Source: Streptomyces sp. R28
Lineage (GTDB): Bacteria; Actinomycetota; Actinomycetes; Streptomycetales; Streptomycetaceae
Direction of reading: 5' to 3'
Assembly: GCF_041052385.1 (NCBI RefSeq)
Contig: NZ_CP163439.1
Location: 434,001-498,000 of the forward strand
Length of the DNA: 64,000 nucleotides
Positions 32,050 through 41,075 of this stretch are shown here, one piece after another; the first letter of the stretch is position 1; every line of letters starts with the position of its first letter. A program made the position numbers and the translations under genes. The notes under the pieces are model-generated. The model was not told the origin of the DNA, made no database searches, and saw only the letters and a program-made list of their open reading frames with translations.

Positions 32050-33558
32050 GTGCCGTGGAGGAGGAGCAGGGCCCGTGCCGACGCGCGGGCCCGTCATGCC
32101 GGTCAGCGCACCGCCGAGTACGTCGACGCACGACTGCCGCTCTTCGAGGGCGGCGGTCTGCTGCGCAAGGCCTTTCCCGACCACTGGTCCTTCCTGCTGG
32201 GTGAGCTCGCCCTCTACAGCTTCGTCGTCCTGTTGCTGACCGGCGTCTGGCTGACGCTGTTCTTCCAGCCGTCGATGACGGAGGTCGTCTACCACGGCTC
32301 GTACGTGCCGCTCGCCGGGAGTCGCATGTCGTCCGCGTACGCGTCGACGCTGGACATCAGCTTCGACGTGCGCGGCGGTCTACTGCTGCGTCAGCTGCAC
32401 CACTGGGCGGCTCTGGTGTTCCTCGCCGCGATCGGGCTGCATCTGCTGCGGATCTTCTTCACGGGCGCGTTCCGCCGGCCCCGCGAGGTCAACTGGCTGA
32501 TCGGCGTGACCCTGTTCATGCTGGCGCTGGCCGAGGGCTTCGCCGGCTACTCGCTGCCGGACGACCTGCTGTCGGGGACGGGCCTGCGGATCGCGCAGGG
32601 CATCATGCTGTCGATCCCGGTGGTGGGGACGTATGTGAGCATGTTCGCGTTCGGCGGCGAGTTCCCGGGCGAGGAGCTGATCCCGCGGCTGTACGGGCTG
32701 CACATCCTGCTGCTCCCCGGACTGCTGCTCGCGCTCGTCTCGGTGCACCTGATCCTGGTCTTCTACCTCAAGCACACACACTGGGCGGGCCGCGGCCGCA
32801 CCAACCGCAACGCGGTCGGCAAGCCCATGTTCCCGCAGTTCACAGCAACTTCTGGCGGCCTGTCCCTCATCGTCTTCGGGGTGCTGACCATGCTCTCGGG
32901 GGTCGCTCAGGTCAACCCGATCTGGGTGTACGGCCCCTATCGCGCGGACATCGTGTCGACGGGTTCGCAGCCGGACTGGTACGTCGGCTTCCTGGAGGGC
33001 TCGCTGCGGCTGGTGCCGCCCTGGGAGACGGTGGTGGCCGGGCACACGGTGATGTGGAACGTGCTGTTGCCCGCGGTCGTGCTGCCGGGGGTCCTGTTCG
33101 CCGTGCTGTACGCGTACCCGTTCGTCGAGCGGCGGGTGACCGGTGACCGCGAGGAGCACCATCTGTGCGACCGGCCCCGCGACAAGCCCGTGCGCACGGC
33201 TCTCGGCGTCGCGGCGATCAGTTGCTACGCCGTCCTGCTGGCGGCCGGCGGCAACGACATCATCGCGCACGCCTTCAGGATCTCCGTGAACGCGCTGACC
33301 TGGGTTTTCCGGATCGCCTTCGTGCTGCTGCCGCCGCTCACGTTCATGGTGACCCGGCGCGTGTGTGTGGCGCTGCAGGAGGCGGACCGGGAGCGGCTGG
33401 CGGAGGGCGAGGAGACCGGCGAGGTGCGGCAGACCATCGCGGGCGGCTACGAGGAGAGCCACGAGCCGCTCGACGAGGAGCGGCGGTATGTGCTGAGGAG
33501 CTATGGCTACCGCACCGAGGAGGAGCGGCCCTCGTCGGCGGACGAGCTGGAACGCTGA
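32050..33558 (+). CDS. cytochrome b subunit (QcrB-like), stand-alone copy
   Basis: A 502-residue polytopic protein of the actinobacterial QcrB type. Heme ligands lie in LRQLHHWAALVFLAAIGLH and in LYGLHILLLPGLLLALVSVH. The quinol-site motif is PDWY (SQPDWYVGF), the actinobacterial form of PEWY. A tail of about 130 residues includes further helices and a charged C-terminus. The usual partners qcrC and qcrA are absent here, so this is a second copy outside the main cluster. GTG 32050 is the likely start. Its last 52 bases overlap the convergent oxidase subunit IV gene. Confidence 0.88.
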   Translation: MPWRRSRARADARARHAGQRTAEYVDARLPLFEGGGLLRKAFPDHWSFLLGELALYSFVVLLLTGVWLTLFFQPSMTEVVYHGSYVPLAGSRMSSAYASTLDISFDVRGGLLLRQLHHWAALVFLAAIGLHLLRIFFTGAFRRPREVNWLIGVTLFMLALAEGFAGYSLPDDLLSGTGLRIAQGIMLSIPVVGTYVSMFAFGGEFPGEELIPRLYGLHILLLPGLLLALVSVHLILVFYLKHTHWAGRGRTNRNAVGKPMFPQFTATSGGLSLIVFGVLTMLSGVAQVNPIWVYGPYRADIVSTGSQPDWYVGFLEGSLRLVPPWETVVAGHTVMWNVLLPAVVLPGVLFAVLYAYPFVERRVTGDREEHHLCDRPRDKPVRTALGVAAISCYAVLLAAGGNDIIAHAFRISVNALTWVFRIAFVLLPPLTFMVTRRVCVALQEADRERLAEGEETGEVRQTIAGGYEESHEPLDEERRYVLRSYGYRTEEERPSSADELER

Positions 33559-33944
33559 GCGCCCCGGCCCACGTACTGGAACACCATGCCGAACACCCCG
33601 TGCCCGAGGACGCCGATGCCCAGCAGGAACAGCCACAGGCCGTAGACGACGCCGAGCGCCGCCAGGACGGAGCCCAGTGCGGTTGTGATGGGCCAGGGGC
33701 TGTGGGGCGCGAAGAAGTGGAGCGGGCCCGCGGTGTCGGCGACTTCGGCGTCCGGGCGGTCCTGTGCCCGCAGGCCCCGTCTGCGGTACTGCATGTGCAG
33801 GAAGAACGCGACGAGGGCGGCCATCAGGAAGGCGATGGTCAGGACGGCGGTACCGGTGGGTTCCTTGGAACGCCAGCCGTAGCCGGCCGCGGTGACGAGG
33901 AAGAACCCCGCCACGCCGATGAACAGACGGGCCTCGGTCTTCAC
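33507..33944 (-). CDS. cytochrome c oxidase subunit IV (CtaF-like)
   Basis: A 145-residue membrane protein. GTG 33944 gives [20 protein letters not shown], matching actinobacterial CtaF, followed by [13 protein letters not shown] and the typical [20 protein letters not shown] segment between the second and third helices. It overlaps the ctaD stop by 4 bases (GTGA). The 3' end runs 52 bases into the convergent cytochrome b gene. By family it is a small subunit of the aa3 oxidase; subunits II and III are not in the window. Confidence 0.85.
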   Translation of the reverse strand: MKTEARLFIGVAGFFLVTAAGYGWRSKEPTGTAVLTIAFLMAALVAFFLHMQYRRRGLRAQDRPDAEVADTAGPLHFFAPHSPWPITTALGSVLAALGVVYGLWLFLLGIGVLGHGVFGMVFQYVGRGAQRSSSSADEGRSSSVR

Positions 33945-35611
33945 TGCTGCTGCCTTTGGTCGAGGCGGGCGAGGTCGGGGTGGTGCAGGTCGAACGCCGG
34001 GGACTCGGAGCGGATCCGGGGCAGTGCCGTGAAGTTGTGGCGCGGGGGCGGGCAGGACGTGGCCCATTCGAGGGAGCGGCCGTATCCCCAGGGGTCGTTC
34101 CGGGCCACCCGCATGCCGTAGTGGGCGGTGCGCCAGACGTTGTAGAGGAACGGCAGCGTGGACAGCCCGAGGAGGAACGCGCCGATCGAGCTGATCGTGT
34201 TGAGCAGCGTGAAGCCGTCCGCGGTCAGGTAGTCGGCGTAGCGGCGGGGCATGCCCTGTTCACCCAGCCAGTGCTGGACCAGGAACGTGGTCTGGAAGCC
34301 GACGAAGAGGCTCCAGAAGTGGATCTGGCCGAGGCGTTCGTCGAGCGTCTTGCCGGTGAACTTCGGCCACCAGAAGTAGAAGCCCCCGAACATCGCGAAG
34401 ACGACCGTGCCGAACAGCACGTAGTGCAGATGGGCGACGATGAAGTACGAGTCGGTGAGGTGGAAGTCGAGCGGCGGGGAGGCGATGATGACGCCGCTCA
34501 TGCCGCCGAGCAGGAACGTCACGAGGAAGCCGCAGGCCCACAGCATGGGTGTCTCGAAGGACAGGGAGCCGCCTCGCATCGTGCCGATCCAGTTGAAGAA
34601 CTTCACCCCGGTCGGCACCGCGATGAGGAAGGACATCAGGGAGAAGAACGGCAGCAGTACGGCACCGGTGGCGAACATGTGGTGGGCCCACACCACCGCG
34701 GACAACATGGTGATGGCGATGGTGGCGCCGATGAGGCCGACGTAGCCGAAGAGCGGCTTGCGGCTGAACACCGGGATGATCTCGGAGATGATCCCGAAGA
34801 ACGGCAGCGCGACGATGTACACCTCGGGGTGGCCGAAGAACCAGAACAGGTGCTGCCACAGCAGCGCGCCGCCGTTTGCCGCGTCGTAGATGTGCGCCCC
34901 GAACTTGCGGTCCGCCTCCAGGGCGAACAGGGCGGCCGTGAGGACGGGGAACGCGGGCAGGATCAGGATCGAGGTGAACAGCACGTTCCAGGTGAACAGC
35001 GGCATCCGGAACATGGTCATGCCGGGGGCGCGCAGGCACAGGATCGTGGTGATGAAGTTGACCGCGCCGAGTGTGGTGGACACACCGGTCACGACCAGGC
35101 CCATGGTCCACAGGTCACCGCCCGAGCCGGGGGTGCGCACCGCGCTGTTGAGGGGTGCGTAGGCGAACCAGCCGAAGCTCGCCGCTCCCCCCGGCACGAC
35201 GAAGCCCGCGACGACCATCAGGCCGCCGCCCAGGTACAGCCAGTACGACAGCGCGTTCAGCCGCGGGAACGCCACGTCCGGGGAGCCGATCTGCAGCGGC
35301 ATGATCGCGTTGGCGAACCCGGCGAACAGCGGGGTCGCGAAGAGCAGCATCATGACCGTGCCGTGCACCGTGAACAGCTGGTTGTACTGGTCGTTGCTGA
35401 ACAACTGGAGCCCGGGGCGGGCGAGTTCGGCCCGCATCAGCAGCGCGAGGACGCCGCCGAGGAGGAAGAAGCCGAAGCCGGTCGTCATGTAGAGGTTGCC
35501 GATCACCTTGTGGTCGGTCGTCGTCGCCCACCGCAGCAACGCCCGGCCGAGTCTCCCGCGTCGCCGGGGCGGCGTACCGCGCGCCGGCTCGGTCCTGCTG
35601 TCCACCGCCAT
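33941..35611 (-). CDS. ctaD: cytochrome c oxidase subunit I
   Basis: A 556-residue heme-copper oxidase core subunit. Metal ligands are visible: FTVHGTVMM (low-spin heme), [16 protein letters not shown] (CuB His and cross-linked Tyr), [10 protein letters not shown] (CuB His pair) and [11 protein letters not shown] (both hemes). GHPEVY and the Tyr mark an A-type oxidase. Together with the CtaF-like protein and stand-alone cytochrome b it suggests an alternative bcc-aa3 branch that borrows missing subunits from the main complex (inference). A hairpin covers the start codon. Confidence 0.92.
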   Translation of the reverse strand: MAVDSRTEPARGTPPRRRGRLGRALLRWATTTDHKVIGNLYMTTGFGFFLLGGVLALLMRAELARPGLQLFSNDQYNQLFTVHGTVMMLLFATPLFAGFANAIMPLQIGSPDVAFPRLNALSYWLYLGGGLMVVAGFVVPGGAASFGWFAYAPLNSAVRTPGSGGDLWTMGLVVTGVSTTLGAVNFITTILCLRAPGMTMFRMPLFTWNVLFTSILILPAFPVLTAALFALEADRKFGAHIYDAANGGALLWQHLFWFFGHPEVYIVALPFFGIISEIIPVFSRKPLFGYVGLIGATIAITMLSAVVWAHHMFATGAVLLPFFSLMSFLIAVPTGVKFFNWIGTMRGGSLSFETPMLWACGFLVTFLLGGMSGVIIASPPLDFHLTDSYFIVAHLHYVLFGTVVFAMFGGFYFWWPKFTGKTLDERLGQIHFWSLFVGFQTTFLVQHWLGEQGMPRRYADYLTADGFTLLNTISSIGAFLLGLSTLPFLYNVWRTAHYGMRVARNDPWGYGRSLEWATSCPPPRHNFTALPRIRSESPAFDLHHPDLARLDQRQQQ

Positions 35612-35640
35612 GCGCCGCTGGGTACCCGGGCAGCGATGGC
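35607..35640 (-). promoter_or_regulatory. hairpin covering the ctaD start codon
   Basis: On the minus strand GCCAT pairs with ATGGC at the start codon, and CGCTG pairs with CAGCG around GGGTACCC. I see no Shine-Dalgarno sequence upstream. The hairpin could limit translation initiation, or the palindrome could be an operator for the ctaD/PPK2 divergent promoter region (35612-35807). Confidence 0.4.
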
Positions 35641-35807
35641 ATCAGTCCTGCGTGCCGGGGCATTCACCCGTGCGCCTCACCCAGCGCCGCCGGCCCCGTC
35701 GGCGAACCTCCGCGCCAGGTCGCGGGTCCGCGTACGGGGTGCGCGGCTCCTCATCGGTCAGTACGGTGCTGTTCTGGTGTTCGGGCGGGCAGGCGGCGGG
35801 AGGCGGC

Positions 35808-36611
35808 ATGGCCGGCGACAAGGCGGAGAAGCTGCCGCGCAAGGTGTACGAGAAGGAACTGCTGCGCCTGCAGATGGAGTTGGTGCAGCTGCAGGAGTGG
35901 GTGCGTGCGGAGGGCGCCCGGCTGGTCGTCGTCTTCGAGGGGCGGGACGCGGCGGGCAAGGGCGGCACCATCAAGCGGGTCACGGAGCATCTCAACCCAC
36001 GGTTGGCGCGGATCGCGGCCCTGCCCAAGCCGACCGAGCGCGAGCGCACGCAGTGGTACTTCCAGCGGTACATCGGGCATCTGCCGGCCGCCGGGGAGAT
36101 CGTGCTGTTCGACCGCAGCTGGTACAACCGGGCCGGTGTCGAGCACGTCATGGGCTTCTGCAGCAAGGAGGAGTACCAGCTCTTCCTGCGCCAGTGCCCC
36201 CTCTTCGAGCGGATGCTCGTGGAGGACGGGATCCTGCTGCGCAAGTACTGGTTCTCGGTGAGCGACGAGGAGCAGCAGGACCGCTTCCGGAGCCGCCTGG
36301 AGGATCCGCTGCGGCGCTGGAAGCTGTCGCCGATGGATCTGGAGTCGATCACCCGCTGGGAGGACTACTCCCGGGCCAAGGACGAGATGATGGTGCACAC
36401 CGACATCACCGAGGCCCCCTGGTACGTGGTCGAGAGCGACGACAAGCGCCGGGCCCGGCTGAACATGATCGCCCACCTGCTGGACTCCGTGCCGTACCAG
36501 GACGTGTCCCCGCCGGTCCCGGACCTGCCCGAACGGCCGGCGTCGACCGGCTACCAACGGCCCCCGCGCGATCTGCAGAACTACGTCCCGGACCACGCGG
36601 CGCACCTCTGA
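35808..36611 (+). CDS. ppk2: polyphosphate kinase 2
   Basis: A 267-residue PPK2 of the short single-domain class. Walker A is GRDAAGKGG (residues 45-53), followed by the lid region LPKPTERERTQWYFQRY and the Walker B-type block FDRSWYNRAGVEHVMGFC. These enzymes transfer phosphate between polyphosphate and nucleotides, often making GTP, GDP or ATP from polyP under energy stress. ATG 35808 follows GGGAGG. It is divergent from ctaD, with a shared 196-bp promoter gap. Confidence 0.92.
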   Translation: MAGDKAEKLPRKVYEKELLRLQMELVQLQEWVRAEGARLVVVFEGRDAAGKGGTIKRVTEHLNPRLARIAALPKPTERERTQWYFQRYIGHLPAAGEIVLFDRSWYNRAGVEHVMGFCSKEEYQLFLRQCPLFERMLVEDGILLRKYWFSVSDEEQQDRFRSRLEDPLRRWKLSPMDLESITRWEDYSRAKDEMMVHTDITEAPWYVVESDDKRRARLNMIAHLLDSVPYQDVSPPVPDLPERPASTGYQRPPRDLQNYVPDHAAHL

Positions 36612-36639
36612 GCCCGCGCACCCGCGCCGCTGTCCCCCG

Positions 36640-37521
36640 TCACCCCTCACCGGACCGCACGACGGCGACCGGGCAGTGCCCGTGGTGAAGCATGGCCTGG
36701 CTGACCGAACCCAGCAGCAGCCCGGCGAACCCGCCCCGTCCGCGTGCCCCGACCACCACGACCCCGGCCTCGGCGCTGGCCTCGATGACGGTGTGGCGGA
36801 TCCGGCCGCGCACCAGCCTGCGCTCCACGGCGACGTCGGGGTACGTGTCGCGCAGCCCGCCCAGCGCCTCGGCGAGCACGCGCTCCTCCTCGTCGCGCAG
36901 CCGGTCCTCGTCGTACGTCACGAAGGGCGGGTCGGCGGGAGCCTCGTAGGCGCGTTCGGTCCGGGTGCTCCAGGCGTGCAGCGCCACCAGGTCCGTGCCG
37001 TGCAGGGAGGCCAGGGCGAAGGCGAACTCGACGGCTCCGCGGGCCGCGGGCGAGCCGTCGACGGCGAGGAGGACGGGCCCCTGCGGGTTCGGCCTGCCGC
37101 GCATCACCAGTACCGGGCAGGCGGCATGGGCGGCCAGATGTCCTGCGGTGGAGCCGAGCAGGAGGGCGCCGAACCGGCTGTGGCCCCGGCCCCCGACCAC
37201 GGCCAGGGTCGCGGTGCGCGACTCGATCTCCAGCACCGTCACCGGGTCGCCGACGGCGACTTCGCGCTCGATCCCGACGCCGGGCGCCGTCTCGTGAGCG
37301 CGCCGCTCGGCCTCGGTGAGCGTGCCGTCGATCAGCTCGCGCAGCCCGGCGCCGCTCGGCTGCCACGGCCGCCCGCCGGCCGGTATGTGCGCGGCCGGCC
37401 AGCCGAAGGCATGCACCAGCCGGAGCCCCACGCCCCGCAGTCCGGCCTCGCGCGCCGCGGCCTCCACCGCCGCCATGCTCGACGGCGAGCCGTCCACCCC
37501 TACGACAACCGGGCCGTTCAT
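36640..37521 (-). CDS. universal stress protein, tandem UspA domains
   Basis: A 293-residue cytoplasmic protein with two UspA domains. Each ends in the ATP-binding pattern G-x2-G-x9-G-S/T: GGRGHSRFGALLLGSTAGHL in domain 1 and GARGRGGFAGLLLGSVSQ in domain 2. Both domains also start VxxVDGSP (VVVGVDGSPSS, LLAVDGSPAA). ATG 37521 follows AAGGGGAG. It is downstream of the GH65/HAD genes by 95 bases and probably co-transcribed with them. Such proteins respond to starvation and low oxygen. Confidence 0.92.
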   Translation of the reverse strand: MNGPVVVGVDGSPSSMAAVEAAAREAGLRGVGLRLVHAFGWPAAHIPAGGRPWQPSGAGLRELIDGTLTEAERRAHETAPGVGIEREVAVGDPVTVLEIESRTATLAVVGGRGHSRFGALLLGSTAGHLAAHAACPVLVMRGRPNPQGPVLLAVDGSPAARGAVEFAFALASLHGTDLVALHAWSTRTERAYEAPADPPFVTYDEDRLRDEEERVLAEALGGLRDTYPDVAVERRLVRGRIRHTVIEASAEAGVVVVGARGRGGFAGLLLGSVSQAMLHHGHCPVAVVRSGEG

Positions 37522-37616
37522 CGCGCTCCCCTTTCCGTGCGGGAACCGCGGGCTTTCGCGCAGGATCCGCTGTCTCCCAGCCTCTCCCCGTCGGCCGCGT
37601 CCCGCACGGGGCCGGG

Positions 37617-40016
37617 TCAGTCCGGAAGGACGAGCCGTCCCGTCTCCCCCGGCTGCAGGGACACCTCGCGGCCCGGCAGCCGTACCTCGATCGGCGAGAT
37701 GTCGTGGGACGGGACCGCGATCTCCAGCAGTCCGCGTTCCAGGCGCAGGCGTACGCCCCAGTTGCCCTGGTAGCGCAGGGCGAAGCCGTACGAGGACAGC
37801 TCGGGCAGCGGCACGGGGTCGAGCCACAGTGCCCCGCTCCGGGTCTCCAGGCCGGTCAGCCCGCGCTGGACGAGGTCGAGGGTGCCGGCCATCGCGCCGA
37901 GGTGGATGCCCTCGCCTGTGGTGCCGCCCTGGACGTCGGCGATGTCGCCCTGGAGGGCCTCCTGACAGAACTTCCAGGCCTCGGTGCGCCGGCACCGGGC
38001 CAGCACCCAGCCGTGGACCAGGCCGCTGAGGGTGGAGCCGTGGCTGGTGCGGTGCATGTAGTAGTCGACGGTGCGCCGCCAGGTGTCCTCGTCCAGCCGC
38101 ACCCCCAGCCGGTGGAACAGGCCCCCCAGTTCGGCGGGTGCGAAGAGGTAGCCGAGCATCAGCACGTCGGCCTGTTTGGAGGCCTTGTAGCGGTTGACGG
38201 TGTCGCCCTCCGCCTCCAGGATCCGGTCCAGCCGCCGGATGTCGCCATACTGGCCGCGGTAGCCGTTCCAGTCGAGTTCGGCGAGGTCGGCGTAGCCCGC
38301 AAACTGGCTGATGACGTCGTCGTGGAAGGGGACGTGGAGGGTGCGCGAGACGTCCTCCCATCGGTCGAGTTCGCCGGCGTCCAGGCCGGTGCGTTCGACG
38401 AGTTCGCGACGGCGCGGCTCGGGCAGGCCGGCCAGCAGTTCCATGGTGCGGGTGAGCACCCAGGCGGCCGTGACGTTGGTGTACGCGTTGTCGTCGAGGC
38501 CGGGCACCGGGGCACCCGGGTAGAACTCGTGGTACTCGTCGGGGCCGACGACGCCCTTGATGCGGTGGCGGCCCAGGCTGTCGTCGTAGACCGCCTTGTC
38601 CGCCCAGAAGCGGGCGATCTGCAACAGCATCTCGGCGCCCTTGGTGTGCAGGAACTCCATGTCGCCGCTCGCCTCGCAGTACTGCCACACGTTGTACGCG
38701 ATCGCCGAGCCGACGTGGTGCTGGAGCCGCGAGTGGTCGGGCAGCCAGCGTCCCGAGCGCGGGTTGAGATGCAGCTGCTGGGTCTCCTCGCGTCCGTCGC
38801 TGCCGCTCTGCCAGGGGTACATCGCACCGCGGCGGCCCGCTCCCCTGGCGTTGGTGCAGGCCTGTTCGAGGCGTCGGTGGCGGTGGCGGAGCAGGGCGCG
38901 GGACACCTCGGGGAAGTGCAGGTTGAGGAAGGGCAGGACGAACAGCTCGTCCCAGAAGACATGGCCGCGGTAGGCCTCGCCGTGCAGTCCCCGGGCGGGC
39001 ACGCCGACGTCGAGGTCGGCGGTGTGCGGGGAGAGGGTCTGCAGGACGTGGAAGAGGTGCAGTCGCAGGATGCGGCCCGACTCGCCGGGGACGTCGAGTT
39101 CGGCGCGGCGCCAGAGCTGGCCCCAGGCGGTGCGGTGCGACGCGACCAGTGCGTCGAAGCCGGGGGCCCGGCCCACCCGGTCGACGGCGGCGTGCAGCGG
39201 GTCGCTGATGGCCGGGTCGTGGGAGGTGTGCAGGGCGACGGTCTTGTCGACGGTGACGGTGTGGCCGGGGACCATGTCGAGCGTCAACCGCTGGATGGCG
39301 TACGGCCGTTCGTGACGGATCGTGACGGGCGCGTCGGTGGTCAGCCGGGCCGCGATGCCGATCCCGATGTAGGAGGTGCGGGTGCGGCAGCTCAGCCAGA
39401 CCGTGTCCGGGGCGGCGGTGCCGGTGTGGACGCGGGTCAGATGGCGGCCGTCGAGGTCCCGGTAGCGCGCGACGCCGGAGTTGGTGACCGAGCCGTCCAG
39501 GGCCGCCTCCACCTCGAGCGGACCGGTGAATCCCTCGGCCGTGAACTCGGTGCGCAGGGCGGCCAGATGGGGGTCGGCCATATGCACCATCCGCTGCTGA
39601 CGCACTGTCAACGCCCGGTCGCCGCCGAGTCCGTACCGGGTCCGGCGCTCCAGCATCCCCGAGGACAGGTGCAGCAGCTGCCGGTGGTCGAGCACGGGCG
39701 CGGTGTCGGGGACGATCCAGTGCCCGCCGGGGAGCCGGAAGCGCAGGGGCAGCCAGTTCGGGACGTTGACCATGTCCTCGTTCTCCACACGGCGGCCCGC
39801 GACATCGGAAGTGAGCCGGTTGTAGATGCCGGCCACATACGTCCCCGGGTAGTGGACCTCGTCGGCGGCGCACTCGGGAAGCACGCCCCGCGTGGCGAAG
39901 TAGCCGTTGCCGAGCGTGCACAGCGACTCCCGAAGGCGTTCGTCGGCGGGCTTGTAGCCCTCGTACTCCCAGCTCCAGCCCGCTGCCTCGGCCTGAGAGC
40001 TCCGGTCGTCCGTCAC
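37617..40016 (-). CDS. glycoside hydrolase family 65 phosphorylase
   Basis: A 799-residue GH65 enzyme (maltose, trehalose or kojibiose phosphorylase group). The catalytic acid is Glu494 in GVVGPDEYHE; the phosphate-binding loop is HGSTLS; FWDELFVLPFLNLHFPEV and VFHVLQTLS-like (HLFHVLQT) blocks also fit. It would split a disaccharide with inorganic phosphate to glucose and beta-glucose 1-phosphate. GTG 40016 overlaps the stop of the HAD gene. That partner is a beta-phosphoglucomutase homologue, which converts beta-G1P to G6P. The exact disaccharide is not predictable. Confidence 0.92.
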   Translation of the reverse strand: MTDDRSSQAEAAGWSWEYEGYKPADERLRESLCTLGNGYFATRGVLPECAADEVHYPGTYVAGIYNRLTSDVAGRRVENEDMVNVPNWLPLRFRLPGGHWIVPDTAPVLDHRQLLHLSSGMLERRTRYGLGGDRALTVRQQRMVHMADPHLAALRTEFTAEGFTGPLEVEAALDGSVTNSGVARYRDLDGRHLTRVHTGTAAPDTVWLSCRTRTSYIGIGIAARLTTDAPVTIRHERPYAIQRLTLDMVPGHTVTVDKTVALHTSHDPAISDPLHAAVDRVGRAPGFDALVASHRTAWGQLWRRAELDVPGESGRILRLHLFHVLQTLSPHTADLDVGVPARGLHGEAYRGHVFWDELFVLPFLNLHFPEVSRALLRHRHRRLEQACTNARGAGRRGAMYPWQSGSDGREETQQLHLNPRSGRWLPDHSRLQHHVGSAIAYNVWQYCEASGDMEFLHTKGAEMLLQIARFWADKAVYDDSLGRHRIKGVVGPDEYHEFYPGAPVPGLDDNAYTNVTAAWVLTRTMELLAGLPEPRRRELVERTGLDAGELDRWEDVSRTLHVPFHDDVISQFAGYADLAELDWNGYRGQYGDIRRLDRILEAEGDTVNRYKASKQADVLMLGYLFAPAELGGLFHRLGVRLDEDTWRRTVDYYMHRTSHGSTLSGLVHGWVLARCRRTEAWKFCQEALQGDIADVQGGTTGEGIHLGAMAGTLDLVQRGLTGLETRSGALWLDPVPLPELSSYGFALRYQGNWGVRLRLERGLLEIAVPSHDISPIEVRLPGREVSLQPGETGRLVLPD

Positions 40017-40792
40017 TGCGGCGCTCCTCCCGCACAGAGTTCTCCGAGGTCCCGTACGACGATGTCGGCGCCGTGCCGCAGCAGCCGCGCCCCGGTGTCC
40101 GCACCGGCCGCCCGGTCCACGCCGACCACCAGGGCGAATCCACCGCGCCGGCCCGCTTCCACCCCGGCCAGGGCGTCCTCGACGACGGCGGCCCGGCCGG
40201 CGGAGACGCCGAGCCGGCGGACCGCCTCCAGGAACAGGTCGGGCTCCGGCTTGCCCGCGAGGCCCAGCCGGGCCGCCTCGCCGCCGTCCACCAGGACGTC
40301 GAACAGGCCGAGCACCCCTGCCCGGCTCAGCAACTCGCCGGCGTGCCGGGAGGCGGAGGCCGCGGCGCGGGGCACTCCTGCCGCACGCAGGGCCTTCACC
40401 AGCCGTACGGTCCCCGGGTAGGCCTCGACGCCGTGCTCGCGCAGCCGCTCCGTGAAGAGGCGCTCCTTGTCCGCGGCGACCGCCCGCACCGTCTCGGCGG
40501 ACGCCTCGATGCCGCGTGCGGTCAGGAAGGCCTCGGCTCCGTCGAGGCGGGACTTGCCGTCGACGTGGCGCAGATAGTCGTCCTGCTCGTCGAAGGGACG
40601 ACGCCGGCCGGGGTCCTCGGGCGGGTGGGCGATCAGGAAGCCGTCGAAGGCCACCTTCCAGGCGGCGGCATGCACCTTGACCGAGTCGGTGATCACTCCG
40701 TCGGTGTCGAAGACGACGGCGCGTACGTCGTGCAGGACCGGGGCGAGCGTGTCGAGGGGCCTGTCGGGGGTACGGCGGAACGCGAACCGCAC
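40013..40792 (-). CDS. HAD hydrolase, beta-phosphoglucomutase family
   Basis: A 259-residue HAD protein with nucleophile motif VVFDTDGVITDS, motif II in AASASRHAGELL, lysine in GLAGKPEPDLFLEA and the acidic motif VVEDALAGVEAGRRGG. The cap insert (DDYLRHVDGKSRLDGAEAFL) is typical of beta-phosphoglucomutase-like enzymes found with GH65. It is first of the HAD-GH65-USP operon and overlaps GH65 by 4 bases. Together the pair would turn a disaccharide into glucose and G6P using one less ATP. Confidence 0.9.
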   Translation of the reverse strand: MRFAFRRTPDRPLDTLAPVLHDVRAVVFDTDGVITDSVKVHAAAWKVAFDGFLIAHPPEDPGRRRPFDEQDDYLRHVDGKSRLDGAEAFLTARGIEASAETVRAVAADKERLFTERLREHGVEAYPGTVRLVKALRAAGVPRAAASASRHAGELLSRAGVLGLFDVLVDGGEAARLGLAGKPEPDLFLEAVRRLGVSAGRAAVVEDALAGVEAGRRGGFALVVGVDRAAGADTGARLLRHGADIVVRDLGELCAGGAPQ

Positions 40793-40837
40793 GGCCTGCT
40801 CACCTCCACTCGACGGTCCTCCCGCGACCGGCGGGAT

Positions 40838-40906
40838 CCGCTCATGGGTACCCGCCCGCCCGTCTTGTCACCCACGGCCCCCGGCTCCTCGGGTACCCGT
40901 GAGCGG
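40838..40906. promoter_or_regulatory. long inverted repeat upstream of the HAD-GH65-USP operon
   Basis: CCGCTCATGGGTACCCG (40838-40854) and CGGGTACCCGTGAGCGG (40890-40906) are 17-bp inverted arms with one mismatch and a 35-base spacer, 46 bases upstream of the first gene. Each arm contains the palindrome GGGTACCC, also present at the ctaD start. The rest of the 40793-41075 gap has no gene. Confidence 0.55.
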
Positions 40907-41075
40907 CCCTGGCGCATTCGCCGCGCGCATGGTGTGCTGGAGGTGACGGGAAGGACCCAGAACGACGCGGGGAAGCGGATGACGGCCGCGCACCGCGTAA
41001 TCAGGATCCGCGAGAAGTGGATAGGGCCCTTCCCGCCCTGTGCTCTCCCCTTACGCCAAAGGGCCGTCGAGGGCG

